Below, piece after piece: positions 8,468 to 17,171 of a stretch of DNA of 64,000 nt; the stretch's first letter is position 1; every line of letters begins with the position of its first letter. The translations under genes were made by a program, and so were the position numbers. The DNA is from Pseudoalteromonas luteoviolacea NCIMB 1944 (GTDB taxonomy: Bacteria; Pseudomonadota; Gammaproteobacteria; Enterobacterales; Alteromonadaceae), in the NCBI RefSeq assembly GCF_001625565.1, contig NZ_AUXS01000075.1:248001-312000 (forward strand), in the 5' to 3' direction. The notes beneath the pieces are model-generated. The model was not told where the DNA came from. It ran no database searches and saw only the letters and a program-made list of their open reading frames with translations.

Positions 8468-9403
8468 ATGAATAAAAAATACATACAAGCTGGCGTTGTG
8501 CGTTTTGGCACCGCTGATAGACTTCAATCACAAACTATGTCCATGCCATCACTGGAGCCTGAACAAGTTTTTATTCGTGTTATCTCATCTTCAGTCAACC
8601 CCATTGATGTTAAAACTCGCGCTGGTTTGGGCTACGTAGCTCAATCTAAAGCCGAAGATGCATTTTTGCCCCTCGGTTATGATGTTTACGGAGTGGTTGA
8701 GGAAATTGGCGAGCAAGCTAAAGGTGTCAAGGTTGGTGATACTGTTTTAGGTATGGCTGGGTTTCCAACTAAACCGGGCTGTTATGCAAGTCATGTAACG
8801 GCGCAGCACAACGAATTAATTGTGGTCGATGCGAAAGTTTCTGAGCACTTAGCGGGTCTGAGTCTTGCGGGGTTAACTGCATTGCAGGCATTAGAAAAGC
8901 TCAATGTAGATGGTGGCACGCTATTTATCAATGCACCAACGGGTGGCGTTGGTCATTTGGCGCTGCAATTGGCATCGCGTAAAGGCTTTGATGTAGTTGC
9001 TGTAACGTCGCGCAAGGCGACGATGAAGGCAATGAACTTTGATGTTCCAATGATGTCATACGATGAATTTTTTATGCAAGTAAGAACTGGCCAGCTGCTA
9101 GACTTAGTCGGTGGAGAGCTCGCTTGCAATATGTTGTCAAACATGAAAAGCGGCGCGGCATTTGTCACGGTACCGTCAATAACAAAAGATGAGGTTATTG
9201 CGCATGCTGCATCATGTGATGCGCATGGTGAGGGTATGTTAGTACACGCAAATTCCAATCAGCTTGATGAACTGTATCAAGCTGTCGCAACACAACAACT
9301 ACGCATTGTTGTGAGCAAAAAATTTAAACTAGATGAGATTGCTTTGGCTCACAAGTTTATTGAGCAAGGCGAGCACTTTGGTAAAGTAATTATTGTGGCT
9401 TGA
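8468..9403 (+). CDS. Zinc-independent MDR oxidoreductase (quinone oxidoreductase-like)
   Basis: The 311-aa protein has the medium-chain dehydrogenase/reductase layout. A GroES-like N-terminal domain contains SSVNPIDVKTRAG and GYDVYGVVEEIG; a Rossmann domain follows with NAPTGGVGHLALQLA. The structural and catalytic zinc ligands of alcohol dehydrogenases are absent, which places it near the quinone oxidoreductase (QOR) and AdhP-unlike group that use NADPH to reduce quinones or enones. The substrate cannot be told. It stands alone between clpB and gshA with its own start (ATG, weak upstream purine run). A detoxification role would fit the neighbouring glutathione gene, but that is only a guess. 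Confidence 0.75.
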   Translation: MNKKYIQAGVVRFGTADRLQSQTMSMPSLEPEQVFIRVISSSVNPIDVKTRAGLGYVAQSKAEDAFLPLGYDVYGVVEEIGEQAKGVKVGDTVLGMAGFPTKPGCYASHVTAQHNELIVVDAKVSEHLAGLSLAGLTALQALEKLNVDGGTLFINAPTGGVGHLALQLASRKGFDVVAVTSRKATMKAMNFDVPMMSYDEFFMQVRTGQLLDLVGGELACNMLSNMKSGAAFVTVPSITKDEVIAHAASCDAHGEGMLVHANSNQLDELYQAVATQQLRIVVSKKFKLDEIALAHKFIEQGEHFGKVIIVA

Positions 9404-9470
9404 GTATTTTAAATTTGCCCCCATTGAAGGTGGCATAACTTAAGCTTGGTCCGAGCCTCGAGGTATTTTT

Positions 9471-11048
9471 TTGAAACACACTAATTTAGAAAGCAAGTTA
9501 GATACACTTGCCAACACTGCGCTTGTCCCTTCTTTATCGAGTATCCAGCGTGGTATTGAACGAGAAGCTTTACGGATCCAGCCATCCGGCAAAATTGCTA
9601 AAACGTCTCACCCAAAAGGTGTAGGACACCCGCTCACACATAACTCAATCACAACAGACTTTTCAGAGTCTTTACTTGAGTTTATCACGCCTGTAAGCTC
9701 GTCGGCTGAGCAAACCTTGTCTCAACTAAGAGATCTACAGAAATACACATTGGCAAATATGGGCGATGAAATGCTCTGGCCTATGAGTATGCCTTGTTTT
9801 ATTGAAGATCAAGACGATATTGTGCTGGCGCAGTTTGGTAACTCAAATATCGGTAAAATGAAAACCTTGTACCGAGAAGGGTTGAAAAATCGTTATGGCA
9901 GCATGATGCAAGCAATTGCGGGTGTACACTTTAACATGTCGTTTCCTGACGCTTTTTGGGATGCGCTTAAGGCCGCTGAGCAAGATCAATCAACCCTGCA
10001 AGACTTTATATCAAATAAGTACTTGGGCTTGATCCGAAACTTTAAACGAGAGCTTTGGTTAATTAGCTACTTATTTGGAGCATCTCCTGCCCTGTGTCGT
10101 TCATTTTTGCAAGGGAAAGAAAGTGACCTACCGTTTGAAGCGTCAGGTAAAGGTACGTTGTATTTGGCAAATGGCACGGCATTGAGGTTAGGAGATCTCG
10201 GTTATACAAACAGCGCACAGTCTTCGCTTAAAGTAATGTATAACAGCCTCCCTGAATATGTTAAAGGGTTGCAAACTGCTATTCGCTGTCGTTCAGATTT
10301 GTACGAAAGTATTGATGATTACCGAGCTTCTGAGCCAAAACAACTCAATAAAAATATTCTCCAAATTGAAAACGAATTTTATTCGCCAATTCGTCCCAAA
10401 CGTAATGCTAATCCACAAGAGACGCCAACACAGGCACTCTCTCGTGGTGGCATAGAGTATATTGAGATCCGTGCTCTCGATGTGAATCCGTTCTCCGATA
10501 CCGGGATTAGCTTGGAGCAGATCCGGTTTTTGGATGTATTTTTGACTTATTGTCTGCTAAAAGATTCTCCAGAGATGGATTGGGACGAGCAGCAAGTTTC
10601 TGATAAAAATCTGCAAAGTGTCATTAGCACAGGCAGAGATACAGAAACTCAGTTACAGCAAGGTGACTCAGTTGTCTCGGTGGAAGCGTGGGCAAAGGGT
10701 ATCTTCAGTGATTTAACTAAAGTTGCAAGTCTATTTGATAAAGCGCATGGCAACAATGCGTATTCAGATACCATAGCTACTTTGGCAACATGGGTCGATA
10801 ACCCTGATAAAACTTTTTCAGGGAAGCTGGTAGCGGCCCTTGGTGCGCAAAGTGCTGACTCTTCTGAACAGGCTCTTGACCTTGCGAAACAATACAAAGA
10901 GGAACACTTGCAGCGAGCGTATCAGTTTTATCAAGAGGTTGAATTAAACGCACAAGCAGCCCAATCATTCATTGATGAACAAGCGATATGTCAAAGTGAC
11001 GAGTTGACATTAAAAGCGTTTTTGCAAGACTACTTCGAAAAGGCATAA
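9471..11048 (+). CDS. gshA: Glutamate-cysteine ligase GshA
   Basis: The 525-aa product is close to the E. coli enzyme in length and type. The N-terminal motif SIQRGIEREALRIQPSG, then HPLTHNSITTDFSESLLEFIT, is the glutamate- and ATP-binding region of proteobacterial gamma-glutamylcysteine synthetase. The segment GIEYIEIRALDVNPF is also typical. The enzyme catalyses the first, rate-limiting step of glutathione synthesis in the cytosol. Translation probably starts at TTG 9471, because GAGGT lies 6-7 bases upstream and no suitable ATG is near; TTG would give low expression. A strong hairpin follows directly after the stop codon. Confidence 0.93.
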   Translation: MKHTNLESKLDTLANTALVPSLSSIQRGIEREALRIQPSGKIAKTSHPKGVGHPLTHNSITTDFSESLLEFITPVSSSAEQTLSQLRDLQKYTLANMGDEMLWPMSMPCFIEDQDDIVLAQFGNSNIGKMKTLYREGLKNRYGSMMQAIAGVHFNMSFPDAFWDALKAAEQDQSTLQDFISNKYLGLIRNFKRELWLISYLFGASPALCRSFLQGKESDLPFEASGKGTLYLANGTALRLGDLGYTNSAQSSLKVMYNSLPEYVKGLQTAIRCRSDLYESIDDYRASEPKQLNKNILQIENEFYSPIRPKRNANPQETPTQALSRGGIEYIEIRALDVNPFSDTGISLEQIRFLDVFLTYCLLKDSPEMDWDEQQVSDKNLQSVISTGRDTETQLQQGDSVVSVEAWAKGIFSDLTKVASLFDKAHGNNAYSDTIATLATWVDNPDKTFSGKLVAALGAQSADSSEQALDLAKQYKEEHLQRAYQFYQEVELNAQAAQSFIDEQAICQSDELTLKAFLQDYFEKA

Positions 11049-11052
11049 AAAA

Positions 11053-11073
11053 ACGCAGCCCATGGGGCTGCGT
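11053..11073. terminator. Hairpin after gshA
   Basis: ACGCAGCCC (11053-11061) pairs with GGGCTGCGT (11065-11073) around a 3-base loop. It starts 5 bases after the gshA stop, with an A run before it and ATAAAAAT after. The U run is better for minus-strand transcripts, yet no minus-strand gene reads into it, so it is probably an atypical gshA terminator. Confidence 0.6.
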
Positions 11074-11165
11074 ATAAAAATATCAGGGATGAAACAATGC
11101 TAAACTGCTGCATTCAAGTACTATGACCCTAGCAAAATGAAAAAGTTCAGGTGAGTTTAAAAAAA

Positions 11166-11774
11166 ATGAGAAAAAAAATAATATTTTTGCCTCTACTCTT
11201 AGCATTAACCGGGTGTGCGACAGCGCCACCAAAGCAACCCAATGATATTTGTAAGATTTTTGAAGAAAAAGAAGACTGGTATTACGATGCTCGAGATGCG
11301 CAAGAGAAGTGGGGATCACCAAAGCACGTCTTGATGAGTATGATGTATCAAGAAAGCTCATTTAGGCACGATGCTGCACCGCCGATGGAGTATTTTTTGG
11401 GCTTTATTCCAATAGGGCGAGCCAGCTCTGCTTATGGTTACTCTCAGGCAAAAACCATGACTTGGAGTGATTATATTCGTGAAACAGGTAATTCAGGTGC
11501 AGATAGAGATGATTTTGAGGATGCTATCGACTTCATGGGCTGGTTTGTCTATAAAACCCATAAAGTCAATGGTGTTTCCAAGTGGGATGCTTATGCTCAA
11601 TACTTAAATTATCATGAAGGGTGGGGCGGATATCGCCGTGGCACGTACAAAAAGAAGCAATGGTTGGTGAAAGTTGCAAATAAGGTTAAGCACCGTGCTT
11701 CTCGATACGGAGCCCAACTTCGTAAGTGTGAAGATGATTTAAACAAGAGCTGGTTTGAGAGGTTGTTCTCTTAA
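11166..11774 (+). CDS. Lipoprotein with a lysozyme-like (SLT) fold
   Basis: The 202-aa product begins with a lipoprotein signal (RKKIIFLPLLLALTGC, lipobox LTGC). MMYQESSFRHDA near residue 65 looks like the catalytic Glu motif of soluble lytic transglycosylases (ESSF), and SAYGYSQAK near 95 resembles their GLMQ-type motif. YLNYHEGWGGY lies further on. It is therefore probably a membrane-anchored murein hydrolase, or a relative, in the periplasm, cutting between MurNAc and GlcNAc. The start at ATG 11166 is 10 bases from AGGTGAG; the earlier GTG 11151 overlaps that site. It lies alone between two hairpins. I do not recognise a named orthologue. Confidence 0.7.
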   Translation: MRKKIIFLPLLLALTGCATAPPKQPNDICKIFEEKEDWYYDARDAQEKWGSPKHVLMSMMYQESSFRHDAAPPMEYFLGFIPIGRASSAYGYSQAKTMTWSDYIRETGNSGADRDDFEDAIDFMGWFVYKTHKVNGVSKWDAYAQYLNYHEGWGGYRRGTYKKKQWLVKVANKVKHRASRYGAQLRKCEDDLNKSWFERLFS

Positions 11775-11807
11775 GCAGGAAAATAATCTAAATTACTTTG
11801 AATAGAC

Positions 11808-11839
11808 AAACGGGTTTAGCAGTGGCTAAACCCGTTTTT
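11808..11839. terminator. Bidirectional terminator between the SLT lipoprotein and corB
   Basis: AAACGGGTTTAGC (11808-11820) pairs with GCTAAACCCGTTT (11825-11837) around AGTG, followed by TT on the plus strand and ending in AAAC/GTTT tracts on both sides. It lies between two convergent genes and probably serves both. Confidence 0.8.
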
Positions 11840-11841
11840 GA

Positions 11842-13122
11842 TTACGCTTCTTTTCGTGCAGGCTGTTGCAGTGGGAAAATTTTCACCATCTTGATCATAT
11901 TTTCTTTCACTTCCATCACTTCCATTGGATAGTTTGCGATTTTTAAACTCAGTTGTGACTCGGGAATATCTTCCAAGTATTCAACAATCAAACCACTCAG
12001 AGTTTTTGGCCCTTCAGTAGGAAGCTCCCATCCCATTTCTTTATTCAAGTCACGAATATTCGCGCTCCCATCTACTAGCACAGAGCCATCGCTTTGGACT
12101 TTGACTTCATCGCTAGGTGTTGGTGTTTGGGTGGTAGTAAAGTCGCCAACAACCTCTTCGAGAATGTCTTCAAGTGTTACTAAACCTTGAATATCGCCGT
12201 ATTCATCAACCACTAATCCAATACGCTCTTTATTTTGTTGGAACTTTAACAACTGGGTATTGAGGGAAGTGCCTTCTGGAATAAAGTAAATTTCACGAAC
12301 TGCGCGTAACAGAGAAGGTTTATCAAATTGTTCTTTGGTCAGCAGACGCAGCGCATCACGAGAGTGAATAAACCCGACCGCATCGTCAATTTGGTCCCGG
12401 TACAGAAGTACTCTCGTATGCTGCGCATTGGTAAGTCGGCGGGTAATGTCTTTCCAGTCGTCATTGATATCTATGGCGTTGATTTCGTTGCGCGGGATCA
12501 TAATATCTTCGACGGTAACCTGCTCTAGATCTAAAATCGACGTTAACATATTGCCGTGGTTTGTAGGCAGCATGGCACTTGATTCATTTACGACTGTTTT
12601 TAGCTCTTCTTTACTCAAGCTGTGCTCTTCAATTTGTTCAGGAGAAACACCAAATAATTTTAACATGCCATTTGTGATCCAATTGACAGTGACGACAACA
12701 GGGAAAAGGACTTTTAATAGCACTTTCAGTATCACAGAGCTTGGAAAGGCGACCTTTTCGGGATACAGAGCGGCAAGTGTTTTTGGCGTCACTTCAGCAA
12801 AAATCAAGATGACTAAAGTCAATGCAAAGGTTGCAACAACAATACCTGCATCTCCTAGTAGGCGCATACCAATGACAGTTGCTACTGCGGATGCAGCAAT
12901 GTTAACGAGGTTATTACCGATAAGAATAAGGCCGATAAGGCGATCAGGTCTTTTTAGTAGTTTATCGACCCGTTTGGCAGATTTGTTATTCTCTTTAACT
13001 AAATGTCTGAGCCTATAGCGATTAATGGACATGATGCCAGTCTCAGAACTTGAGAAATAACCTGATATAAGTATCAGTACGCCGAGTATGATAAACAAGG
13101 CGCTGGTAGATATGTCGTCCAA
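11842..13122 (-). CDS. corB: CNNM/CorC-family membrane protein with CBS pair (CorB/YfjD)
   Basis: The 426-aa product has an N-terminal DUF21 (CNNM) transmembrane domain with SGYFSSSETG, SAVATVIG and FAEVTPKTLAALYPE. A CBS domain pair (about residues 200-330, with MIPRNEINAID and VVDEYGDIQGLVTLEDILEE) and a CorC/HlyC C-terminal domain (SDGSVLVDGSANIRDLN) follow. Such proteins transport or sense Mg2+, and E. coli yfjD (corB) is linked to Co2+/Mg2+ resistance. It is followed on the minus strand, upstream, by ypjD with ffh divergent, the same three-gene neighbourhood as in E. coli. The direction of ion flux cannot be read from the sequence. Confidence 0.88.
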   Translation of the reverse strand: MDDISTSALFIILGVLILISGYFSSSETGIMSINRYRLRHLVKENNKSAKRVDKLLKRPDRLIGLILIGNNLVNIAASAVATVIGMRLLGDAGIVVATFALTLVILIFAEVTPKTLAALYPEKVAFPSSVILKVLLKVLFPVVVTVNWITNGMLKLFGVSPEQIEEHSLSKEELKTVVNESSAMLPTNHGNMLTSILDLEQVTVEDIMIPRNEINAIDINDDWKDITRRLTNAQHTRVLLYRDQIDDAVGFIHSRDALRLLTKEQFDKPSLLRAVREIYFIPEGTSLNTQLLKFQQNKERIGLVVDEYGDIQGLVTLEDILEEVVGDFTTTQTPTPSDEVKVQSDGSVLVDGSANIRDLNKEMGWELPTEGPKTLSGLIVEYLEDIPESQLSLKIANYPMEVMEVKENMIKMVKIFPLQQPARKEA

Positions 13123-13204
13123 CAGAGGATCCCTTTTTTACTTTCGAACGGATATTAAGCGTCAGCACAGGAGCAGAGTCAAGTTCGACACCTAATTTTT
13201 TGTA

Positions 13205-14008
13205 TTAAAATTTGTCTAAAATGACTTCCTGAATAAATCGGCTACCAAAATAAGCCAAAGTCACAATGCCAGAAGCGCCAATTACTGCAAATACAACGGG
13301 CTTTCCACGCCAGCCAAATTGATGGTGGCCCAATGTAACAGCTGTAAAAATAGTCCATGCAATTAGAGAAAGCACTGTTTTGTGGATAGAGGCTTTAGCA
13401 AACATACCATCTAAGAATACAAAACCGGCCAACAGTGCCAAGGTTAAGAGTCCTGTACCTACTGTAAGTAATTGATAAAGTTGGGACTCTACTTGCATTA
13501 GTGGGGGTAAGTGGCTATTCATAATTGCCAGGTCTTTGCTTTTTAGACGTTTGTCGATGAAATAAAATTGCACGGCATATAGCGTTGCGATGATCAGAAT
13601 ACAATAGGCCAGCAGTGATAATGAAATATGTGTGACCAAACCAATATCGACATGGATATCATCCATAATAATGTGATGTGGAATAAACAGACTTGCAATC
13701 AGTAGGATAGCCGCAAAGCCGTAGACAACGGGTAAGAGTAAAGTTGCGGGAAACTTTAATGAGACTGTTGTCACAGAGACCACAATGACCCAGCAAGTCA
13801 ACAGCGCAATATTTATGGTACTCAAATCCTGTCCGTGTTGGGTAAACACCGAATTCACTAAAACCAGCATATGGCTCAAAATTGCAACCGTGCTTAGAAT
13901 AACGGTTAACTTCTGACTTGGGCCTTCTTTGTGGAATAAACGTGAAAGCACGTGTCCGGTTGCTAGTATATAAAACAGGCTCGCCAACAATGACAAAATG
14001 ATGATCAT
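13205..14008 (-). CDS. ypjD: CcsA/YpjD-family inner membrane protein
   Basis: The 267-aa protein has about eight hydrophobic segments and resembles the CcsA/CcmC-like cytochrome c assembly family. The stretch HIHVDIGLVTHISLS-like (here DIHVDIGLVTHISLS) and FIDKRLKSKDL fit YpjD. In E. coli ypjD (corE) neighbours ffh and the CNNM gene, as it does here, and both have been linked to divalent cation resistance. Its biochemical role is not established; haem handling is suggested only by the family name. The start is ATG 14008 in the gap shared with ffh. Confidence 0.8.
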   Translation of the reverse strand: MIIILSLLASLFYILATGHVLSRLFHKEGPSQKLTVILSTVAILSHMLVLVNSVFTQHGQDLSTINIALLTCWVIVVSVTTVSLKFPATLLLPVVYGFAAILLIASLFIPHHIIMDDIHVDIGLVTHISLSLLAYCILIIATLYAVQFYFIDKRLKSKDLAIMNSHLPPLMQVESQLYQLLTVGTGLLTLALLAGFVFLDGMFAKASIHKTVLSLIAWTIFTAVTLGHHQFGWRGKPVVFAVIGASGIVTLAYFGSRFIQEVILDKF

Positions 14009-14171
14009 GAACTTTGTGTCTACTTTCGTGGTCCTTTAATAGGCTATTGTATTTTAAGCCTCGCCGCTTGCATAGACTTTGTAAAAAGAATCTTTGTATA
14101 ACTTGAATACTGTATTAGTTGCGCGCATATCAGTATAATGTTGCGTAATTACGAGATAGTGGAAGCGATAC

Positions 14172-15551
14172 ATGTTTGAGAACCTCCAAGAACGCTTAGG
14201 AAAAACGCTTAAAAACATCAGTGGCAGGGGCCGACTGACCGAAGACAATATTAAAGAGACACTACGCGAAGTACGCATGGCTTTATTGGAAGCTGATGTG
14301 GCATTGCCTGTGGTACGCGAGTTTGTAAAGCAAGTTAAAGAGCGTGCTGTTGGTGTAGAAGTAACCAAAAGTCTAAGTCCTGGTCAGGTTTTCATTAAAA
14401 TTGTTCGTGAAGAACTTGAAAAAGCGATGGGTGAAGCTAACGAAGAGCTGAACCTCAACGCACAGCCGCCAGCAGTTGTCATGATGGCTGGTTTACAAGG
14501 TGCTGGTAAAACGACCAGTGTCGGTAAACTTGCTAAATTCCTAAAAGAGAAAAAGAAAAAATCTGTGCTGGTTGTCAGTGCTGACGTTTATCGTCCTGCC
14601 GCAATCAAACAGCTTGAGACCTTAGCTTCAGAAGTTGATGTTGAGTTTTTCCCAAGTGATATTTCACAAAAGCCTGTTGATATTGCAAACAATGCAGTTA
14701 GTCACGCCAAGAAAAAATTCATCGACGTGGTGCTGGTGGATACCGCTGGTCGTCTTCATGTCGATAGCGACATGATGGAAGAGATCAAAGCGCTACACGC
14801 GGCGATAAACCCAATTGAAACCCTATTTGTTGTTGACTCCATGACAGGTCAAGATGCGGCAAACACGGCAAAAGCATTTGATGAAGCGCTACCGCTGACA
14901 GGTGTGATCTTAACGAAAACTGATGGTGATGCTCGTGGTGGTGCTGCACTGTCAATCCGTAATATAACGGGTAAGCCAATAAAATTTATGGGTGTCGGTG
15001 AGCGTACTGACGCTTTAGAGCCATTCCACCCTGATCGTATAGCCTCTCGTATTCTTGGTATGGGTGATGTTTTATCACTGATTGAAGAAGTCGAAGCAAA
15101 AGTTGATAAAGACAAAGCGGCTAAGGTTGCAGAAAAGGTATTTAAAGGGGATGGTTTTACCCTTGAAGACTTCGCTGAGCAGTTAAAGCAAATGAAAAAC
15201 ATGGGCGGTATGATGTCCATGCTTGAAAAGCTTCCAGGTATGAATAATTTACCGGATGCGGTTAAAGGACAAGTTAACGACAAAACTTTTAATCAAATGG
15301 AAGCGATTATTAGCTCTATGACGCCCAAAGAGCGTGCTCGTCCTGAAATTATCAAAGGCTCGCGTAAGAAGCGTATTGCAGCGGGCTCAGGTACTCAGGT
15401 GCAAGACATCAATAAGCTGCTAAAGCAATTTACACAAATGCAGAAAATGATGAAAAAGATGAAAGGCAAAGGCGGCATGATGAAAATGATGCGCGGCATG
15501 AAAGGTATGATGCCACCAGGTATGTTTGGCGGCGGTGGCCCCAAGTTTTAA
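14172..15551 (+). CDS. ffh: Signal recognition particle protein Ffh
   Basis: The 459-aa GTPase has the N domain, a G domain with GLQGAGKTTSVGKLA (G1 near residue 107), DTAGRLHVD (G3) and TKTDGDARGG (G4). The methionine-rich M domain that binds signal sequences and 4.5S RNA ends in runs of Met, Lys and Gly. Ffh with 4.5S RNA targets nascent inner-membrane proteins to FtsY and the Sec translocon. It is divergent from ypjD and followed by a textbook terminator. Length and motifs are canonical. Confidence 0.97.
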   Translation: MFENLQERLGKTLKNISGRGRLTEDNIKETLREVRMALLEADVALPVVREFVKQVKERAVGVEVTKSLSPGQVFIKIVREELEKAMGEANEELNLNAQPPAVVMMAGLQGAGKTTSVGKLAKFLKEKKKKSVLVVSADVYRPAAIKQLETLASEVDVEFFPSDISQKPVDIANNAVSHAKKKFIDVVLVDTAGRLHVDSDMMEEIKALHAAINPIETLFVVDSMTGQDAANTAKAFDEALPLTGVILTKTDGDARGGAALSIRNITGKPIKFMGVGERTDALEPFHPDRIASRILGMGDVLSLIEEVEAKVDKDKAAKVAEKVFKGDGFTLEDFAEQLKQMKNMGGMMSMLEKLPGMNNLPDAVKGQVNDKTFNQMEAIISSMTPKERARPEIIKGSRKKRIAAGSGTQVQDINKLLKQFTQMQKMMKKMKGKGGMMKMMRGMKGMMPPGMFGGGGPKF

Positions 15552-15565
15552 TTTGCCAAAAATAT

Positions 15566-15597
15566 AAAAAAGGGAAGTGGTGACACTTCCCTTTTTT
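15566..15597. terminator. Bidirectional terminator between ffh and hugZ
   Basis: AAAAAAGGGAAGTG (15566-15579) and CACTTCCCTTTTTT (15584-15597) form a perfect 14-bp stem with GTGA as loop. The A and T runs at both ends make it work for either strand. Confidence 0.9.
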
Positions 15598-15631
15598 GAT
15601 CTAAAGTTGAACAGCTTAGCTGTGTTTCAAT

Positions 15632-16381
15632 TTAATCTTGCGCAGTTTCAGTGCTGGTGTTTAACTCTTTTCTGGCCAGCTTAGTGAGCCTGACTAATTC
15701 CATTCGAACAGCTTTACTATCCATACACACATTTTCAAATTGAATGTAGTAATTTTTATCATTGGCTCGTAAGTAGCATCCATCAGGTACTATGGTGGTC
15801 ATAGTTACGTGTTCGGCTTCGACCTGATGAATAAGTTTGAGCATTAATTGGTTGGCGTCAGCATGGTCGTCATTCATATGCTCAACCATTCTTTTTTCAT
15901 CTTCTAATGTCCATTCCGGTTCTTGCGCATTCCACTCATTTTGTTCTATCCAGAAGATATGACCAAAACCACCAATGTAGCGAACGCGTTTTACGTCCAT
16001 ACGCCATAGTTGGAAATCATGGGCCTGTCGGTAAGAAACAGCCTCTGGATATTGACGTTCATAACGTTCTAGCAGTGCTTCAGATTCCTCAGTTGGCACT
16101 GGAGCAGCATCACCGACGATAGTAACGCGTGCATGGGCGTTTTGGTCACCTTGCTCTGCGGCGTCAAAAACCGTAGCGCACATGCGGCTGTCTTCGGTTA
16201 GGTTGCGCGAATGCTGCGCGATGCCGGCAATATAAAACACGAGTCTACCTTGGTTGTCCGTCATAAAAGGAGACACAGAACCAAAAGGGTAGCCTTGTAG
16301 GTTTTTAGAAAGAGTTGAGATCACACAGACAGATGACTGTCTTACTAGGGTGCGTGCTTCAAAAGCGGCTTGTTCACGCAT
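15632..16381 (-). CDS. hugZ: HugZ-family haem oxygenase-like protein
   Basis: The 249-aa product combines a pyridoxamine-phosphate-oxidase-like split barrel (STLSKNLQGYPFGSVSPF near the N-terminus) with a C-terminal DUF2470-type domain containing MVEHMNDDHADA. HugZ proteins bind haem through a His in this C-terminal region and degrade it to biliverdin, releasing iron. The start overlaps the end of hmuV by 8 bases, so it is the last gene of hmuT-hmuU-hmuV-hugZ. This context makes haem breakdown after import far more likely than a vitamin B6 role. Enzymatic activity is inferred from the family. Confidence 0.87.
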   Translation of the reverse strand: MREQAAFEARTLVRQSSVCVISTLSKNLQGYPFGSVSPFMTDNQGRLVFYIAGIAQHSRNLTEDSRMCATVFDAAEQGDQNAHARVTIVGDAAPVPTEESEALLERYERQYPEAVSYRQAHDFQLWRMDVKRVRYIGGFGHIFWIEQNEWNAQEPEWTLEDEKRMVEHMNDDHADANQLMLKLIHQVEAEHVTMTTIVPDGCYLRANDKNYYIQFENVCMDSKAVRMELVRLTKLARKELNTSTETAQD

Positions 16382-17171
16382 TGGAGGCTCCTGTTAGCGG
16401 TTCTGAAAAAATCATAGGGATTTCAAAGCTGGGGTGCAAGTTAATTTGCATACCAGCACGATAGATAGGCTGTAATACTTCTGGGCGCAATACGTCTTGC
16501 GGTTTTCCGTCATGGTAAATAATGCCATGATGTAGTAGTAAGATTCTATCTGCATATAATGAAGCAAGGTTCAAATCATGCAACACGGCAATAACTGTAT
16601 TGCCTTGTTCGGCAAATGATTTGGCTTTGCTCAGGGTTACGTGTTGGTGGTGAAGATCGAGCGCGGATGTCGGCTCATCCAACAACATAAGTTTACCTGT
16701 AGTTTGAGTGCTATGTGCATTTAATTGTGCAATACAACGCGCGAATTGAACGCGTTGAAACTCGCCCCCAGACAACACAGTGACATCTCTGTCAGCCAAA
16801 GTTTCAAGAGACATTTGCGCTATTATATCATTGACAACATCCGCTTGTGTTTGCGTTGTTTCATGGTAAGGGTAGCGACCCATTGCAATTAGCTCTGCGG
16901 CATTAAAGGCGAAGTTTACTCGGTTGTTTTGTAGTAGCATCGCTCGCTGGGTTGCCAGTGTTTGAGGGTCAAGAGCATGAACAGACTGACCATTCAATAA
17001 CACTTCACCGGTGTAGCTCAAATCATCGCATATTGCACTCAACAAGGTTGATTTGCCTGCACCATTCTCTCCCAGCAATACAATAAACTCACCTTGACGA
17101 GCAGTAAATGAGAGATCGTGAACAATACGCTTGGTACCACGAGTAATGCTAACATTTTTACATTCAAGCAT
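16374..17171 (-). CDS. hmuV: Hemin ABC transporter ATP-binding protein HmuV
   Basis: The 265-aa ATPase has Walker A GENGAGKST (about residue 38), signature LSGGEFQRVQFAR, Walker B LMLLDEPTSALD and the H-loop in AVLHDLNLA. It fits the FepC/HmuV group. ATG 17171 is 5 bases from GAGGT; GTG 17177 is an in-frame alternative. It overlaps hmuU upstream and hugZ downstream. It powers movement of haem through the HmuU permease into the cytoplasm. Confidence 0.9.
   Translation of the reverse strand: MLECKNVSITRGTKRIVHDLSFTARQGEFIVLLGENGAGKSTLLSAICDDLSYTGEVLLNGQSVHALDPQTLATQRAMLLQNNRVNFAFNAAELIAMGRYPYHETTQTQADVVNDIIAQMSLETLADRDVTVLSGGEFQRVQFARCIAQLNAHSTQTTGKLMLLDEPTSALDLHHQHVTLSKAKSFAEQGNTVIAVLHDLNLASLYADRILLLHHGIIYHDGKPQDVLRPEVLQPIYRAGMQINLHPSFEIPMIFSEPLTGASNA

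Noticed and set aside
12428..13018. Long open frame (196 codons) on the plus strand
   Set aside because: It is antisense to the transmembrane region of corB, which has clear CNNM motifs; the product has no recognisable family and biased Ser/Thr composition typical of shadow frames.
14849..15283. Minus-strand frame of 144 codons inside ffh
   Set aside because: Antisense to the conserved G and M domains of Ffh; no motif or upstream signal.
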